From NCBI RefSeq assembly GCF_026652115.1, contig NZ_JAPPSQ010000008.1, forward strand, positions 1 through 64,000: a DNA stretch of 64,000 nt, written 5' to 3'. The stretch is from Algoriphagus sp. PAP.12. Lineage in GTDB: Bacteria; Bacteroidota; Bacteroidia; Cytophagales; Cyclobacteriaceae. The notes under the pieces were generated by a model. That model made no database searches and was not told where the DNA came from. It saw only the letters and a program-made list of their open reading frames with translations. The translations under genes and the position numbers were made by a program. Below are positions 55,229 through 64,000 of this stretch, piece by piece (positions within the stretch are counted from its first letter, which is position 1; every line of letters begins with the position of its first letter).

Positions 55229-56890
55229 GTGAGCGAGACAAAGAATTCAAAATCACAAATAAGGCTTCCTATCATCCTAGCTTTGGCTATTTCGGCCGGT
55301 ATTTGGATCGGAGCCACATTTGCAGAACCCAAAAGTAATCAAAATGACCTGAGAGCTGCTCTTTATAAGCTTCAGGAAATTATGACTTATATCAACAGGG
55401 ACTATGTGGATAGTGTCAACACCAATGACTTGGTTGAATATGGCATTACCAAAATGCTCGAGAACCTAGATCCTCACTCCAGTTACATCCCAGCTAGAGA
55501 CGCTTCATTGGCACAATCTCAATTGGATGGAGAGTTTGATGGAATTGGGGTTGAGTTCGGGATTATCCGAGATACCATATATGTGGTAGCCCCCTTGACA
55601 GGCGGACCATCTGAGGCTCTGGGAATCCAGTCCGGAGACCAAATCATCAATGTAGATGGGAAAACCGTAGCCGGAACAGGCATTACCAATAGAGACGTAT
55701 TTGATTTGCTTCGTGGACCAAAAGGTTCGCAGGTGGTTGTAGATATTAAGAGAAAAAATCAACCTGAACTGATCACTTTTGATATTACTAGGGATAAAAT
55801 CCCTCAGTACAGTATCAATGCTTCCTACATGGTCAATAATGAGATTGGTTACATTAAAATCACTCGATTTGCGGCTACTACTTTTGATGAATTCAAAGAG
55901 TCTGTTGCCGAATTGAAGGAAAAAGGAATGAAGAAACTGATCATTGACCTTCAAGGAAATCCAGGGGGATACATGGGAGCTGCAATCAACATTGCTGATG
56001 AAATCCTGGCAGATAGGGCTTTGATTGTTTCTCAAGAAGGAAAAGTTGATCAATACAGCCAAAAGGCATTTGCTTTCAGACCGGGAACCTTCGAAGAAGG
56101 ATCTGTGATCGTTTTGGTCAATGAAGGATCTGCTTCTGCTTCAGAAATTCTTGCTGGAGCCATTCAGGATAATGACCGCGGATTGATCGTAGGTAGAAGA
56201 TCTTTCGGTAAGGGTTTGGTTCAGATGCCAATCGACCTTTCCGATGGAGCCGAGTTGAGATTAACCATTGCCAGATATTACACTCCTTCAGGAAGATCAA
56301 TTCAGAAGCCATACGAGGCAAACCATGAGGAGTATGAAAGAGATTTCATTGAGCGTTATGAGCATGGTGAATTCTTCTCAGCTGACAGTATCAAATTCAA
56401 CGACAGCTTGAAATATCACACCAGCAAAGGCCGAATCGTTTATGGTGGCGGAGGAATCATGCCTGACTACTTCGTTCCATTAGATACAGCACTAAGTTCT
56501 GCCTATGTCAACAGACTTTTCAATTCAGATACTCCAAGGGAATATGTTTTGGATTATACTGAAAAGAACAAAGACAAATTTGCTGACATCAGTGTAGAGG
56601 ATTACTACAAAGACTTCAAGTTCACAGATGCCATGCTACAAGACGTGGTGAAAGTCGGTGAAAAGAACAAAGTGAAGTATGACGCCACAGACTTCAACAA
56701 GTCCAAAGAATACTTGAGAACATTGATGAAGGCCCATTTGGGAAGGCAGCTATATGATGACGACGCCTTCTATATGGTAGTCAATGACATCAACGAAGTT
56801 TATTTACATGCGTTAAAGCTATTTGATGAAGCTCAGCGAATAGCGATGGCAACTGATCTTAGTCCTGCAAATCAAGAGGAAGAAGAATAA
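55229..56890 (+). CDS. S41 family C-terminal processing protease, second paralogue
   Basis: A 553-residue membrane-anchored tail-specific protease starting at GTG (55229). The next in-frame ATG would lie after the membrane segment (LPIILALAISAGIWIGA), so GTG is preferred. The PDZ domain holds DGIGVEFGIIRDTIYVVAPLTGGPSEALGIQ. The S41 core shows NEGSASASEILAG and SFGKGLVQ, which carry the Ser/Lys dyad. C-terminal residues 400-540 form the helical extension shared with the 1303-2964 protease. It is equal in length to that paralogue yet clearly diverged. Confidence 0.93.
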   Translation: MSETKNSKSQIRLPIILALAISAGIWIGATFAEPKSNQNDLRAALYKLQEIMTYINRDYVDSVNTNDLVEYGITKMLENLDPHSSYIPARDASLAQSQLDGEFDGIGVEFGIIRDTIYVVAPLTGGPSEALGIQSGDQIINVDGKTVAGTGITNRDVFDLLRGPKGSQVVVDIKRKNQPELITFDITRDKIPQYSINASYMVNNEIGYIKITRFAATTFDEFKESVAELKEKGMKKLIIDLQGNPGGYMGAAINIADEILADRALIVSQEGKVDQYSQKAFAFRPGTFEEGSVIVLVNEGSASASEILAGAIQDNDRGLIVGRRSFGKGLVQMPIDLSDGAELRLTIARYYTPSGRSIQKPYEANHEEYERDFIERYEHGEFFSADSIKFNDSLKYHTSKGRIVYGGGGIMPDYFVPLDTALSSAYVNRLFNSDTPREYVLDYTEKNKDKFADISVEDYYKDFKFTDAMLQDVVKVGEKNKVKYDATDFNKSKEYLRTLMKAHLGRQLYDDDAFYMVVNDINEVYLHALKLFDEAQRIAMATDLSPANQEEEE

Positions 56891-56909
56891 GCTGAAAATT
56901 ATATATCTA

Positions 56910-56946
56910 GAGGCTTTCCAGAAATCGGGAAGCCTCTTTTTTTTGT
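56910..56946 (+). terminator. Terminator of the S41 gene
   Basis: GAGGCTTTCC pairs with GGGAAGCCTC (one bulge) and is followed by eight or more T, 20 bases after the stop. Confidence 0.75.
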
Positions 56947-57012
56947 CAATGCCTGAGAATGTTTTCGAAAAAGCTTTAGATTGAAATTCTCAAATCCAAA
57001 ATATCATAACCT

Positions 57013-57447
57013 ATGAAGAAGTTATTAGCAATTGCGGCTGTTTTGCTTTTTGCCCAAAACACATTTGCTCAAATCAAAACCAACCATATAGCGGTCCATG
57101 TTTCAGACCTAAAGGAAAGTAAAGATTTTTATGAGTCAATTTTGAAATTGCAAGAAATAGACGAGCCATTTAAAGATGGAATTCACGCCTGGTATGATAT
57201 CGGAGGAGGTTCTGCACTTCACCTGATCGAAAGAGTCGATACCCCTACCGAAATATCCAAAACCAACCACCTTTGCTTTAGCATGAAAGATATGGATGGT
57301 TTCATCGAAAGACTCAGATCTACCGACTACCCTTTTGAAGATTGGCCTGGTGAAAAAGGAAAAATCACCACCCGCCCTGATGGTGTAAGACAAATTTATA
57401 TTCAGGATCCAGACGGATATTGGTTGGAAATCAACGACGATTACTGA
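57013..57447 (+). CDS. Exported VOC (glyoxalase/bleomycin-resistance fold) protein
   Basis: A 144-residue vicinal-oxygen-chelate protein with a signal peptide (KKLLAIAAVLLFAQNTFAQ). The fold is seen in TNHIAVHVSDLKESKDFYESIL, SALHLIERV and RQIYIQDPDGYWLEINDDY. Candidate metal ligands are His26 and the terminal Glu. Most VOC enzymes are cytosolic, so the exported form is unusual although known in Bacteroidota. The substrate is unknown. The gene is monocistronic and ends at a shared terminator. Confidence 0.85.
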   Translation: MKKLLAIAAVLLFAQNTFAQIKTNHIAVHVSDLKESKDFYESILKLQEIDEPFKDGIHAWYDIGGGSALHLIERVDTPTEISKTNHLCFSMKDMDGFIERLRSTDYPFEDWPGEKGKITTRPDGVRQIYIQDPDGYWLEINDDY

Positions 57448-57452
57448 AAAAT

Positions 57453-57482
57453 GAAAGCCCGATCAAAATTGATCGGGCTTTC
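57453..57482. terminator. Bidirectional terminator between the VOC and M1 genes
   Basis: GAAAGCCCGATCAA / TTGATCGGGCTTTC forms a 14-base perfect stem around AA, between convergent stops. Confidence 0.88.
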
Positions 57483-57489
57483 CATTTAG

Positions 57490-59442
57490 TTAATCCTCAT
57501 ATATTTTTTGTGGCCAAGAATCATTCGAAATATTGATATCCGGAACAATCTTGTGTGGATCGATAGTTACGCCAACCACCTTTTTATCAGAATCGATGAT
57601 GTGAGCCCAAGTATCACCTCTTTGCCAGATTTCCACTGGTAGAGTTTCTAGTTTTTTGCTTCCATCTTCAAACTCAACTTCTAATACTACCGGCATAGGG
57701 ATATCTCCTTTGTTTGAAACAACAACCAAAGACTTACCAGCATAAGGGTAAACACCATCAATTGCCAAGTCAATATTTCCATTTCCATAGAACCAGCCTT
57801 TCCAGAACCAGGAAAGATTTTCGCCGGATACATTTTCCATATGATTGAAGAAATCTGAAGGCTGCGGATGCTTGAATGCCCAAGTTTTGATATAGGATCT
57901 GAATGCATTATCAAATCTCTCATGTCCCAAGATATATTCTCTCAGAACAACCAATCCCATACCAGGCTTTCTGTAAGCAGTCATTCCCAAATTGGAAATA
58001 TTCACCACATCAGGATAAGTATCAATCCCTTCACGATCATCATTCAAGAAATAATTATTGAATTTTCTAGTTTCATTTAAAGTTGAAGGATATTCTCCAT
58101 TATTGAAAGCCAAGGTACTATAATGGTTGATAAAGGTATTGAATCCCTCATCCATCCATGGATAACGTCTTTCGTTTGATCCCACAATCATTGGGAACCA
58201 GTTGTGACCAAACTCATGGTCAGTCACTCCCCAAAGTCCACGACCTTTGGAAGTATAATGACAGAAATTCAATCCAGGATATTCCATTCCTCCGATCGCT
58301 GCAGCCACGTTTGTTGCAGACGCATAAGGGAATTCATACCACATGTTGGAATAATACTCAATTGAAGCTTTTGAATACTCAGTAGATCTACCCCAAGCTT
58401 CCTGTCCTTCTGATTCTTTAGGATATACAGATTGTGCCAAAATGGTCTTTCCACTAGGCAAATCGATCTTTGCTGCATCCCAAATAAATGCTCTGGAAGT
58501 AGCAAAAGCTGCATCTCTGGAATTTTCAATTAGAAAATGCCAAGTAATCATTCCGTCTTGCTTTGGACGGGTCAATTCTGTGTTTTTGATCTCATCTGGA
58601 GCAACCAACATTACTGTTTCATCACTTGCCTGAGCTTTCGCATAGCGATCTTGAAGCTCTTTAGAAAGGACCTCTTTCGGATTCATCAATTTCCCAGATC
58701 CCACAACGATGTGATCGTAAGGAACTGTGATTTTGTAATCAAAGTCCCCATACTCCAAATAGAATTCACCAGCACCCAAATACGGTTCGATATTCCACCC
58801 TTCGATATCATCGAATACGGCCATTTTAGGATACCATTGTGCAAAGGCGTAGATCCAACCATCCTCTACTTCTAATCTCCCCATTCTATCCATTCCTTTT
58901 TCAGGGACTTTGAAAGAGAAATTCATAGCAATGGTAGCTTTTCCACCTTTAGCTGGAAGTGGTTCATTGAACCAAACCTGCATTCTGGTGTCAGAAATAA
59001 TATGCTTGTCAGATACGGAGCCTTTGGAACCTACCTTTGCCTGTAGGCCGGTGATATCAAAACCTCCATCTACATCACCATTGTATCTATTTCCTTGAAC
59101 TGGTGTTGTCAAAGTTCCACGCGAGTCTGGAGTAAATCTATTTTGTTCCAATTGCATCCAAACAAAGTCCAAAGTCTCTGGGCTATTGTTGGTATAAGTA
59201 ACCGTAATCTTACCAGTCAAAACATGAGCCTCATCGTCAAGAGTAGCCTCGATCTGATAGTCTGCTCTGTTTTGCCAATAGTTTTCACTTGGTTTTCCTG
59301 AGGCAGTCCGGGTATAGGTACCCTTTCTGTCCATAAATTCTCCAAAGTCAGCTTGATTGCTTTCATAACCTTGTTGAGCAAAAGCAGCAGAGCTAGCCAA
59401 CAAAGTCGAAAACATCAAACCCGAAATAATTCTTTTAATCAT
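57490..59442 (-). CDS. M1 family metallopeptidase, secreted
   Basis: A 650-residue exported peptidase with signal SGLMFSTLLASSAAFAQ. The M1 N-terminal domain covers about 45-260. The zinc site is HEFGHNWFPMIVGSN with third ligand Glu in WMDEGFNTFIN. The exopeptidase-type motif reads GGMEYPG, which places it in the bacterial M1 branch lacking the long C-terminal ARM domain. A small C-terminal beta region (ISNDSWPQKIYED end) follows. It is intact, in contrast to the interrupted M1 gene at 38495. Confidence 0.92.
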   Translation of the reverse strand: MIKRIISGLMFSTLLASSAAFAQQGYESNQADFGEFMDRKGTYTRTASGKPSENYWQNRADYQIEATLDDEAHVLTGKITVTYTNNSPETLDFVWMQLEQNRFTPDSRGTLTTPVQGNRYNGDVDGGFDITGLQAKVGSKGSVSDKHIISDTRMQVWFNEPLPAKGGKATIAMNFSFKVPEKGMDRMGRLEVEDGWIYAFAQWYPKMAVFDDIEGWNIEPYLGAGEFYLEYGDFDYKITVPYDHIVVGSGKLMNPKEVLSKELQDRYAKAQASDETVMLVAPDEIKNTELTRPKQDGMITWHFLIENSRDAAFATSRAFIWDAAKIDLPSGKTILAQSVYPKESEGQEAWGRSTEYSKASIEYYSNMWYEFPYASATNVAAAIGGMEYPGLNFCHYTSKGRGLWGVTDHEFGHNWFPMIVGSNERRYPWMDEGFNTFINHYSTLAFNNGEYPSTLNETRKFNNYFLNDDREGIDTYPDVVNISNLGMTAYRKPGMGLVVLREYILGHERFDNAFRSYIKTWAFKHPQPSDFFNHMENVSGENLSWFWKGWFYGNGNIDLAIDGVYPYAGKSLVVVSNKGDIPMPVVLEVEFEDGSKKLETLPVEIWQRGDTWAHIIDSDKKVVGVTIDPHKIVPDINISNDSWPQKIYED

Positions 59443-59603
59443 GGGTTTTAGTTTTTAGGAAGCTCAAAATTAAGGTCTTCTTTAAATTCACCAAGAGGCT
59501 TTTTCACAAGTGGTAAATGCTTAACGAATTTTTACAAAAGCCTAAAAATTGGAATTTGATTTTTATCAAATCATTTTTACTCCTTAATTATCCTTACTAC
59601 CCA

Positions 59604-61430
59604 ATGAAAAAACTGTTTTTCCCGGCAATCTTTAGCATGTTAGCACTACATGTGAATGCCCAAAATGACAGCACTACCCAAAATCTGGATGAAATAATTA
59701 TTCAGGAAAACCGAATTCAAATCCCATTTTCCAAGCAGAGCAGGAACATTTCAGTGGTCACCAAACCACAATTGGAAACTACACCAGCAAGAAGCCTTCA
59801 GGAAGTTTTGGCTTTTGTTCCAGGCGTGGATGTTAGACAAAGAGGTGTCACTGGAGTCCAGGCCGACATCGGAATTCGAGGCGGTTCATTTAATCAAACT
59901 TTGATGCTTTTGAATGGTATCAAACTGACAGATCCTCAGTCAGGGCATCACATGATGAATATTCCAGTGCCCATGATCAATATTGATCGAGTGGAAGTAT
60001 TGAAAGGTCCGGGATCGAGAATTTTCGGACAGAATGCCTATGCAGGAGCAGTTAATGTCATCACTAAACTTTCTGATCGTAGAAGCCTTAGAGTTCAAGG
60101 ATACGGAGGAGATTTCGGCATGAAAGGAATCAATTTCGCCGGCTCCCTTCCTGCAGGAGGCTTTAAGCAAAACCTTGCCGTATCTTATGATGAGTCCAAT
60201 GGACATTGGTACAATTCAGATTATCAGGTCAGTAATATTTTCTACGAAAATGGAATTGCTATCAACGAAAAACACTCACTACGCGGAATGATTGCCTATA
60301 CTGACAGAAGTTTTGGAGCAAATGGCTTTTACACAAGTGCATTTCCAGATCAATGGGAAAGCATTCAGACAACCGTTGGTGCCTTGAGCCATACTTTTTC
60401 TCAGGAGAGATTTAAATTGAACACAAGAGCTTACTGGAGAAAAAATGAAGATGAATACCGATTGAGAAGAAACGAACCTGAGTTTTATCAAAACTTCCAT
60501 ACCTCCAATACCTATGCACTTGAAACCAATGGAACCTACCAGAGTAAATTGGGTACTACAGGTTTTGGCCTAGAGGCCAGAGAGGAAAAAATCGAAAGTA
60601 CCAATTTGGGAAATCACGATAGAACTCTCACTGGAGTCTTTTTGGAGCATTTAGTCAATCTGAAAGGCGGATTTGATGTTCGAGCAGGCATTTACAGCAA
60701 CTATTACAACGACTATGGTTGGAAACACTTCCCAGGAATGGAAGTTGGTTTCCAAGCTACCGAAGAATTAAGATTTTACACGGGGGTTGGAAAAAGCTTT
60801 AGAATCCCAACTTATACGGACTTGTACTACCAAGGCCCTACTAATGTCGGGAATCCTGAATTGAAGCCTGAACAAGCGCAAAACTTTGAGATCGGTGCCA
60901 AATGGAATCAATCGGGTCTTTTTGCTGAATTGGTTTACTTCAACAGAAATACAGATGATCTGATCGAATGGACTCGCCCAGACGAAGAAACCCCATGGCA
61001 GCCTCAAAACTTCAATGAAGTCAAATTCAATGGAATTGAAGCTTCTTTTGCCTATCGGTTTGCCAGTACCCCATCTACGGTAAGAGTAAAAGAATTCCAA
61101 GTATCGTATAATTATATCGATGCCAGTTTGGTCAATCAGCCAGGTGTAGAGACTCGATACGCATTCACTGCCTTGAAAAACCAGATAATCGGTGGCGCTT
61201 TGATTGGAATAGGTCAAAAACTGGAATGGAATACCAAAATGCGCTATGTAGAAAGAGTGAGTCAGGATCCTTACTTCCTTTTGGATATGAGAATGGACTA
61301 CAACAGAATGGGTAAAATTGGATTCTTTGCCGAGGCCTCCAATATCACCAACACAGACTATATCGAGTCAGGAACAGTTCAGATGCCTCATCGATGGTTT
61401 AGAGCTGGATTTATGCTGAATCTGGAATAG
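59604..61430 (+). CDS. TonB-dependent outer-membrane receptor
   Basis: A 608-residue receptor from the ATG at 59604, which begins the signal peptide MKKLFFPAIFSMLALHVNAQ. The frame upstream is open but gives no signal. The TonB box-like LDEIIIQENRIQ and the plug domain (ARSLQEVLAFVPGVDVRQRG; IGIRGGSFNQTLMLLNG; VEVLKGPGSRIFGQNAYAGAVNVIT) are clear, followed by the barrel and a C-terminal strand with aromatic/Leu ending (WFRAGFMLNLE). There is no CarboxypepD_reg domain and no SusD partner, which is more like siderophore/vitamin receptors than SusC. Confidence 0.93.
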   Translation: MKKLFFPAIFSMLALHVNAQNDSTTQNLDEIIIQENRIQIPFSKQSRNISVVTKPQLETTPARSLQEVLAFVPGVDVRQRGVTGVQADIGIRGGSFNQTLMLLNGIKLTDPQSGHHMMNIPVPMINIDRVEVLKGPGSRIFGQNAYAGAVNVITKLSDRRSLRVQGYGGDFGMKGINFAGSLPAGGFKQNLAVSYDESNGHWYNSDYQVSNIFYENGIAINEKHSLRGMIAYTDRSFGANGFYTSAFPDQWESIQTTVGALSHTFSQERFKLNTRAYWRKNEDEYRLRRNEPEFYQNFHTSNTYALETNGTYQSKLGTTGFGLEAREEKIESTNLGNHDRTLTGVFLEHLVNLKGGFDVRAGIYSNYYNDYGWKHFPGMEVGFQATEELRFYTGVGKSFRIPTYTDLYYQGPTNVGNPELKPEQAQNFEIGAKWNQSGLFAELVYFNRNTDDLIEWTRPDEETPWQPQNFNEVKFNGIEASFAYRFASTPSTVRVKEFQVSYNYIDASLVNQPGVETRYAFTALKNQIIGGALIGIGQKLEWNTKMRYVERVSQDPYFLLDMRMDYNRMGKIGFFAEASNITNTDYIESGTVQMPHRWFRAGFMLNLE

Positions 61431-61440
61431 TTCAAATGAC

Positions 61441-61480
61441 AAAAAAAGCCTCCAAGAATTTTTCTTGGAGGCTTTTTTTA
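61441..61480 (+). terminator. Terminator of the TonB receptor gene
   Basis: AAAAAAAGCCTCCAAGAA / TTCTTGGAGGCTTTTTTT forms a long perfect stem around TTTT, ten bases after the stop. Confidence 0.88.
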
Positions 61481-61525
61481 TATGCTAATAAAACAACAAA
61501 GCCCCAGATTTCTCTGAGGCTAATG

Positions 61526-61600
61526 TGGGAGCTGAGGGATTCGAACCCCCGACCCTCTGCTTGTAAGGCAGATGCTCTGAACCAACTGAGCTAAGCTCCC
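61526..61600 (-). tRNA. tRNA-Val (anticodon TAC), copy 2
   Basis: A 75-base cloverleaf on the minus strand. The acceptor is GGGAGCT / AGCTCCC with discriminator A. The anticodon arm is TCTGC-CTTACAA-GCAGA, anticodon TAC. It is identical to the upstream copy at 61624-61698, 23 bases away. Confidence 0.96.
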
Positions 61601-61623
61601 GAAATGGGTAAATAATATGGAAG

Positions 61624-61698
61624 TGGGAGCTGAGGGATTCGAACCCCCGACCCTCTGCTTGTAAGGCAGATGCTCTGAACCAACTGAGCTAAGCTCCC
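61624..61698 (-). tRNA. tRNA-Val (anticodon TAC), copy 1
   Basis: Same 75-base sequence and structure as the copy at 61526-61600. It is first in the transcript. CCA is not encoded in either copy. Confidence 0.96.
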
Positions 61699-61731
61699 AT
61701 ATTTTGTTCTCTTTCCGTCCGAAAGGGAATG

Positions 61732-61762
61732 CAAAGGTAGTTTCAATTTTGAATTAGGCAAA
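61732..61762 (-). promoter_or_regulatory. Promoter of the tRNA-Val pair
   Basis: On the minus strand TTTG (61762-61759), 19 bases and TACCTTTG (61739-61732) match the Bacteroidota consensus without a mismatch. The start point should lie near 61725, about 27 bases before the first tRNA. Confidence 0.75.
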
Positions 61763-61855
61763 CAATTTCTAACCCAAAAATTATAACAGACTGAAAATGA
61801 GACAAAATATTTTCAAATAAAATTACCAGCCATGATTCTGACTGGTATTTCTTAT

Positions 61856-63400
61856 TTAAATATCAAACTTAATCCCTTGCGCCAGTGGCAAAGCAGTGGA
61901 ATAATTAATCGTATTGGTCTGTCTTCTCATATAGGCTTTCCAAGCATCAGAACCAGATTCTCTTCCACCACCGGTTTCTTTTTCACCTCCAAATGCTCCA
62001 CCGATCTCAGCACCTGATGTGCCTATATTTACATTTGCTATCCCACAGTCAGAACCAGCCACAGAAAGGAAGGCTTCTGCTTCTCTCATATTCGTAGTCA
62101 TGATCGCTGAAGAGAGCCCCTGAGGCACTCCATTCTGTATAGCAATCGCCTCTCCAATAGTTTTGTATTTGATTAAATAAAGGATCGGCGCAAAAGTCTC
62201 GTGTTGCACAATCTCAAAATGATTTTCAGCTTCATAGATCGCAGGCTTCACATAGCAACCAGACTCAAAGCCAACACCTGTCAAAACCCCTCCAGCAACC
62301 ACTTCTGTACCTCCTTCAGCTTTCACTTTCTCAATTGCGGCTTCATACATTTTTACAGCATCTTGATCGATTACCGGTCCCACATGATTCTTTTCATCCA
62401 GAGGATTACCGATCACCAATTTAGAATAAGCAGAGGCCAACCTCTTTGCAACCTCATCAAACACCTCTTCTTGAATAATCAATCTTCGCGTTGAGGTACA
62501 TCTCTGTCCGGCAGTTCCAACCGCCCCAAACAAAGCCCCTCTGATAGCCATATCCAGATCAGCATCTTTGGTAATGATGATGGCATTATTTCCACCTAGC
62601 TCAAGTAAAGACCTACCTAATCGCTCACCAACGGCTTTACCAACCAATTTCCCCATACGGGTAGATCCAGTTGCGGAAACCAAAGGAACTCTAGCATCAT
62701 GAGAAAGCATTTCCCCAACTTTGTAATCTCCGATGATCAGAGAGGAAATCCCTTCTGGTAAATCATGCTTCTTGAAAATTTTACTGACAATATTCTGACA
62801 GGCGATACCTGATAAAGGAGCTTTTTCGGAAGGCTTCCACACGCACACATCTCCACAAACCCATGCCAAAGCTGTATTCCAAGACCAAACAGCAACAGGG
62901 AAATTGAAGGCAGAAATAATCCCTACAATCCCCAACGGATGCCATTGCTCATACATCCTATGTCCAGGACGCTCAGAATGCATGGTCAACCCATACAGCT
63001 GTCGAGAAAGGCCTACAGCAAAATCACAGATATCAATCATTTCCTGAACCTCACCCAAACCCTCTTGGTAGGATTTACCCATTTCATAGGAAACCAACTT
63101 ACCTAAATCTGCTTTTTTTTCTCTTAAAGCATTCCCGATTTCTCGGACAATTTCTCCTCTTTGCGGAGCAGGAACCAAACGCCACTTTTCAAAAGCTATT
63201 TGAGCTGCAGAGATTACTTCTTCGTACGTTTCTGAACTAGCAACCTGAACTGTTGCAATCACCTCTCCATCAGCTGGAGAAATCGAAGGAATATAGGATT
63301 CTCCTGAATCAAGCCACTTTTCACCCGTTGATACCCCAAGGTTTTCTTTTTGAATCCCTAGGTTTTTCAATGATTCAGCTATTCCAAATCTATCATTCAT
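61856..63400 (-). CDS. Aldehyde dehydrogenase, ALDH7 (antiquitin/piperideine-6-carboxylate dehydrogenase-like) type
   Basis: A 514-residue NAD-dependent aldehyde dehydrogenase from the ATG at 63400. The frame extends 27 bases further, but that part is unlike the family start. The catalytic Cys is in GTAGQRCTSTRRL and the Glu in LLELGGNNAIIIT. HEMYEQWHPLG-type and FNFPVAVWSWNTALAWVCGDVCVWKPSEK segments are characteristic of ALDH7, whose members oxidise alpha-aminoadipic semialdehyde in lysine breakdown. The second PruA-like ALDH at 17990 is only distantly related. No lysine-degradation gene is adjacent, so the substrate is inferred from family alone. Confidence 0.92.
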   Translation of the reverse strand: MNDRFGIAESLKNLGIQKENLGVSTGEKWLDSGESYIPSISPADGEVIATVQVASSETYEEVISAAQIAFEKWRLVPAPQRGEIVREIGNALREKKADLGKLVSYEMGKSYQEGLGEVQEMIDICDFAVGLSRQLYGLTMHSERPGHRMYEQWHPLGIVGIISAFNFPVAVWSWNTALAWVCGDVCVWKPSEKAPLSGIACQNIVSKIFKKHDLPEGISSLIIGDYKVGEMLSHDARVPLVSATGSTRMGKLVGKAVGERLGRSLLELGGNNAIIITKDADLDMAIRGALFGAVGTAGQRCTSTRRLIIQEEVFDEVAKRLASAYSKLVIGNPLDEKNHVGPVIDQDAVKMYEAAIEKVKAEGGTEVVAGGVLTGVGFESGCYVKPAIYEAENHFEIVQHETFAPILYLIKYKTIGEAIAIQNGVPQGLSSAIMTTNMREAEAFLSVAGSDCGIANVNIGTSGAEIGGAFGGEKETGGGRESGSDAWKAYMRRQTNTINYSTALPLAQGIKFDI

Positions 63401-63461
63401 GCTCTTATTATTTTGGATTATGACCAAAGCTAAAGAAATGGCTTTTCCAGCCCAAAAGTTT

Positions 63462-64000
63462 CTACAAATCTTTATTGATCAATCGAAGTGGATTAACCTT
63501 CCTGAATTTTTGTCTGAATTTTTCACTCACCGACAATTTGTAAACAAAATTGATCCGGTAATTCCCTGTATTGACTGCCTGCTCAAAAGGCCCATCACGA
63601 ACTAATTCTACATTTTTTAAAATGTAATTCGCGTTGATTGAAAAACGCTCAGAATTATATCCGGCAAACCCCCTGACAAAAAAGGTAGGAATGGCACCCA
63701 CTTTCTTAAAACTTTGCGTTTCATTTTCCCAGTCAGCAAAACCGATACTCAAATTTGCTGAGGCAACCCCAGTCAGATAAAACCCTTTTCCAAAAACCAA
63801 AGTCCCCGCGAAACCTGCATTTGGGCCGGCTTGAAAATATTTCGCTTTATAAAAATTCAATTCTGATTGAGCTTCTGAAGACGGTATCAATAAAGAATCC
63901 CCTTGCATAGTCCCGCCGTACATTTCAAATCCTACAAAGGGCGAGAATGCAGACTTTTTTTGGATCATAGATTGATTAAAAGACGCCTGAACAGAAATCC
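63462..64000 (-). CDS. DUF4421 family protein, 5' part beyond the window
   Basis: The C-terminal part (about 179 residues) of a DUF4421 protein. An internal ATG at 63968 is not the true start, because the frame stays open to the edge of the window with family-like sequence (ISVQASFNQSMIQKKSAFSPF). The rest reads as outer-membrane-barrel strands (GDSLLIP, FYLTGVASANLSIGFADW, ERFSINANYILKNVEL). Function is unknown. Members occur in Bacteroidota outer membranes. The stop lies 62 bases from the ALDH start, on the same strand. Confidence 0.8.
   Translation of the reverse strand, partial: ISVQASFNQSMIQKKSAFSPFVGFEMYGGTMQGDSLLIPSSEAQSELNFYKAKYFQAGPNAGFAGTLVFGKGFYLTGVASANLSIGFADWENETQSFKKVGAIPTFFVRGFAGYNSERFSINANYILKNVELVRDGPFEQAVNTGNYRINFVYKLSVSEKFRQKFRKVNPLRLINKDL

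Noticed and set aside
61526..61698. Tandem identical tRNA-Val genes considered as an integration scar
   Set aside because: They share a perfect promoter and a 23-base spacer and no mobile genes are nearby.

Overview
The window looks like a chromosomal segment of a Bacteroidota bacterium, most likely class Cytophagia and family Cyclobacteriaceae (Algoriphagus-like). This placement is an inference. It rests on promoters of the Bacteroidota type (TTTG, 19-20 bases, TAnnTTTG) before rpmH and both tRNA clusters, on families typical of the phylum (DUF2480, DUF4421, CHRD lipoproteins, paired secreted M16 proteins, PafA-like phosphatase, LytS/LytTR regulators with a propeller sensor, monomeric isocitrate dehydrogenase), and on weak Shine-Dalgarno signals. 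Genes are densely packed and most of the window is ordinary housekeeping DNA.

Layout. 1-3.7 kb: minus-strand run rpmH-rnpA-S41 protease-tsaB-DUF2480. 3.7-8.8 kb: an M61 peptidase facing an M16 protease pair (one active, one catalytically dead with an added LolA-like domain). 9-15.2 kb: rarA, ltaE, a GDPD lipoprotein, DUF2721, lpdA, fabG. 15.2-18 kb: a CHRD lipoprotein and a propeller-like lipoprotein, flanked by intergenic repeat elements. 18-27.3 kb: pruA, HAD phosphatase plus ArsR regulator, a secreted aminopeptidase P, a PafA-type phosphatase, hmgA and a GH16 glucanase. 27.3-37.0 kb: a membrane helical-bundle protein, then two divergent operons that fit a periplasmic glycoside 3-oxidation system (GMC flavoprotein, Tat-signal small subunit, cytochrome c, DUF1080 lipoprotein, three TIM-barrel isomerase-like proteins, Gfo/Idh dehydrogenase and a sugar/nucleoside-type permease). 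37.9-38.3 kb: tRNA-Lys, Pro, Arg, Lys. 38.5-41.1 kb: an M1 aminopeptidase interrupted by a single in-frame TAG. 41-43.9 kb: LON-domain protein, gapA, a cytosolic trypsin-like protease. 44.0-46.2 kb: a small A+T-rich accessory islet (HNH nuclease-like protein, a tandem zinc-finger miniprotein, two unknowns and a small frameshifted zinc ribbon). 46.2-50 kb: a LytTR response regulator and a 995-residue propeller histidine kinase. 50-57 kb: icd, an omega-amidase-like nitrilase, def, ruvX, a hemerythrin protein, a second S41 protease. 57-64 kb: a secreted VOC protein, an M1 metallopeptidase, a TonB-dependent receptor, two tandem tRNA-Val, an ALDH7-type dehydrogenase, and a DUF4421 gene running off the right edge.

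How the genes fit together. The most coherent system is 27.9-37.0 kb: extracytoplasmic oxidation of a glycoside with electrons passed to a c-type cytochrome, cleavage by the DUF1080 lipoprotein, uptake through the MFS permease, and cytosolic reshaping by the Gfo/Idh and TIM-barrel enzymes. The islet at 44.0-46.2 kb is the least understood part. No transposase, integrase, CRISPR array, rRNA or replication origin was seen.
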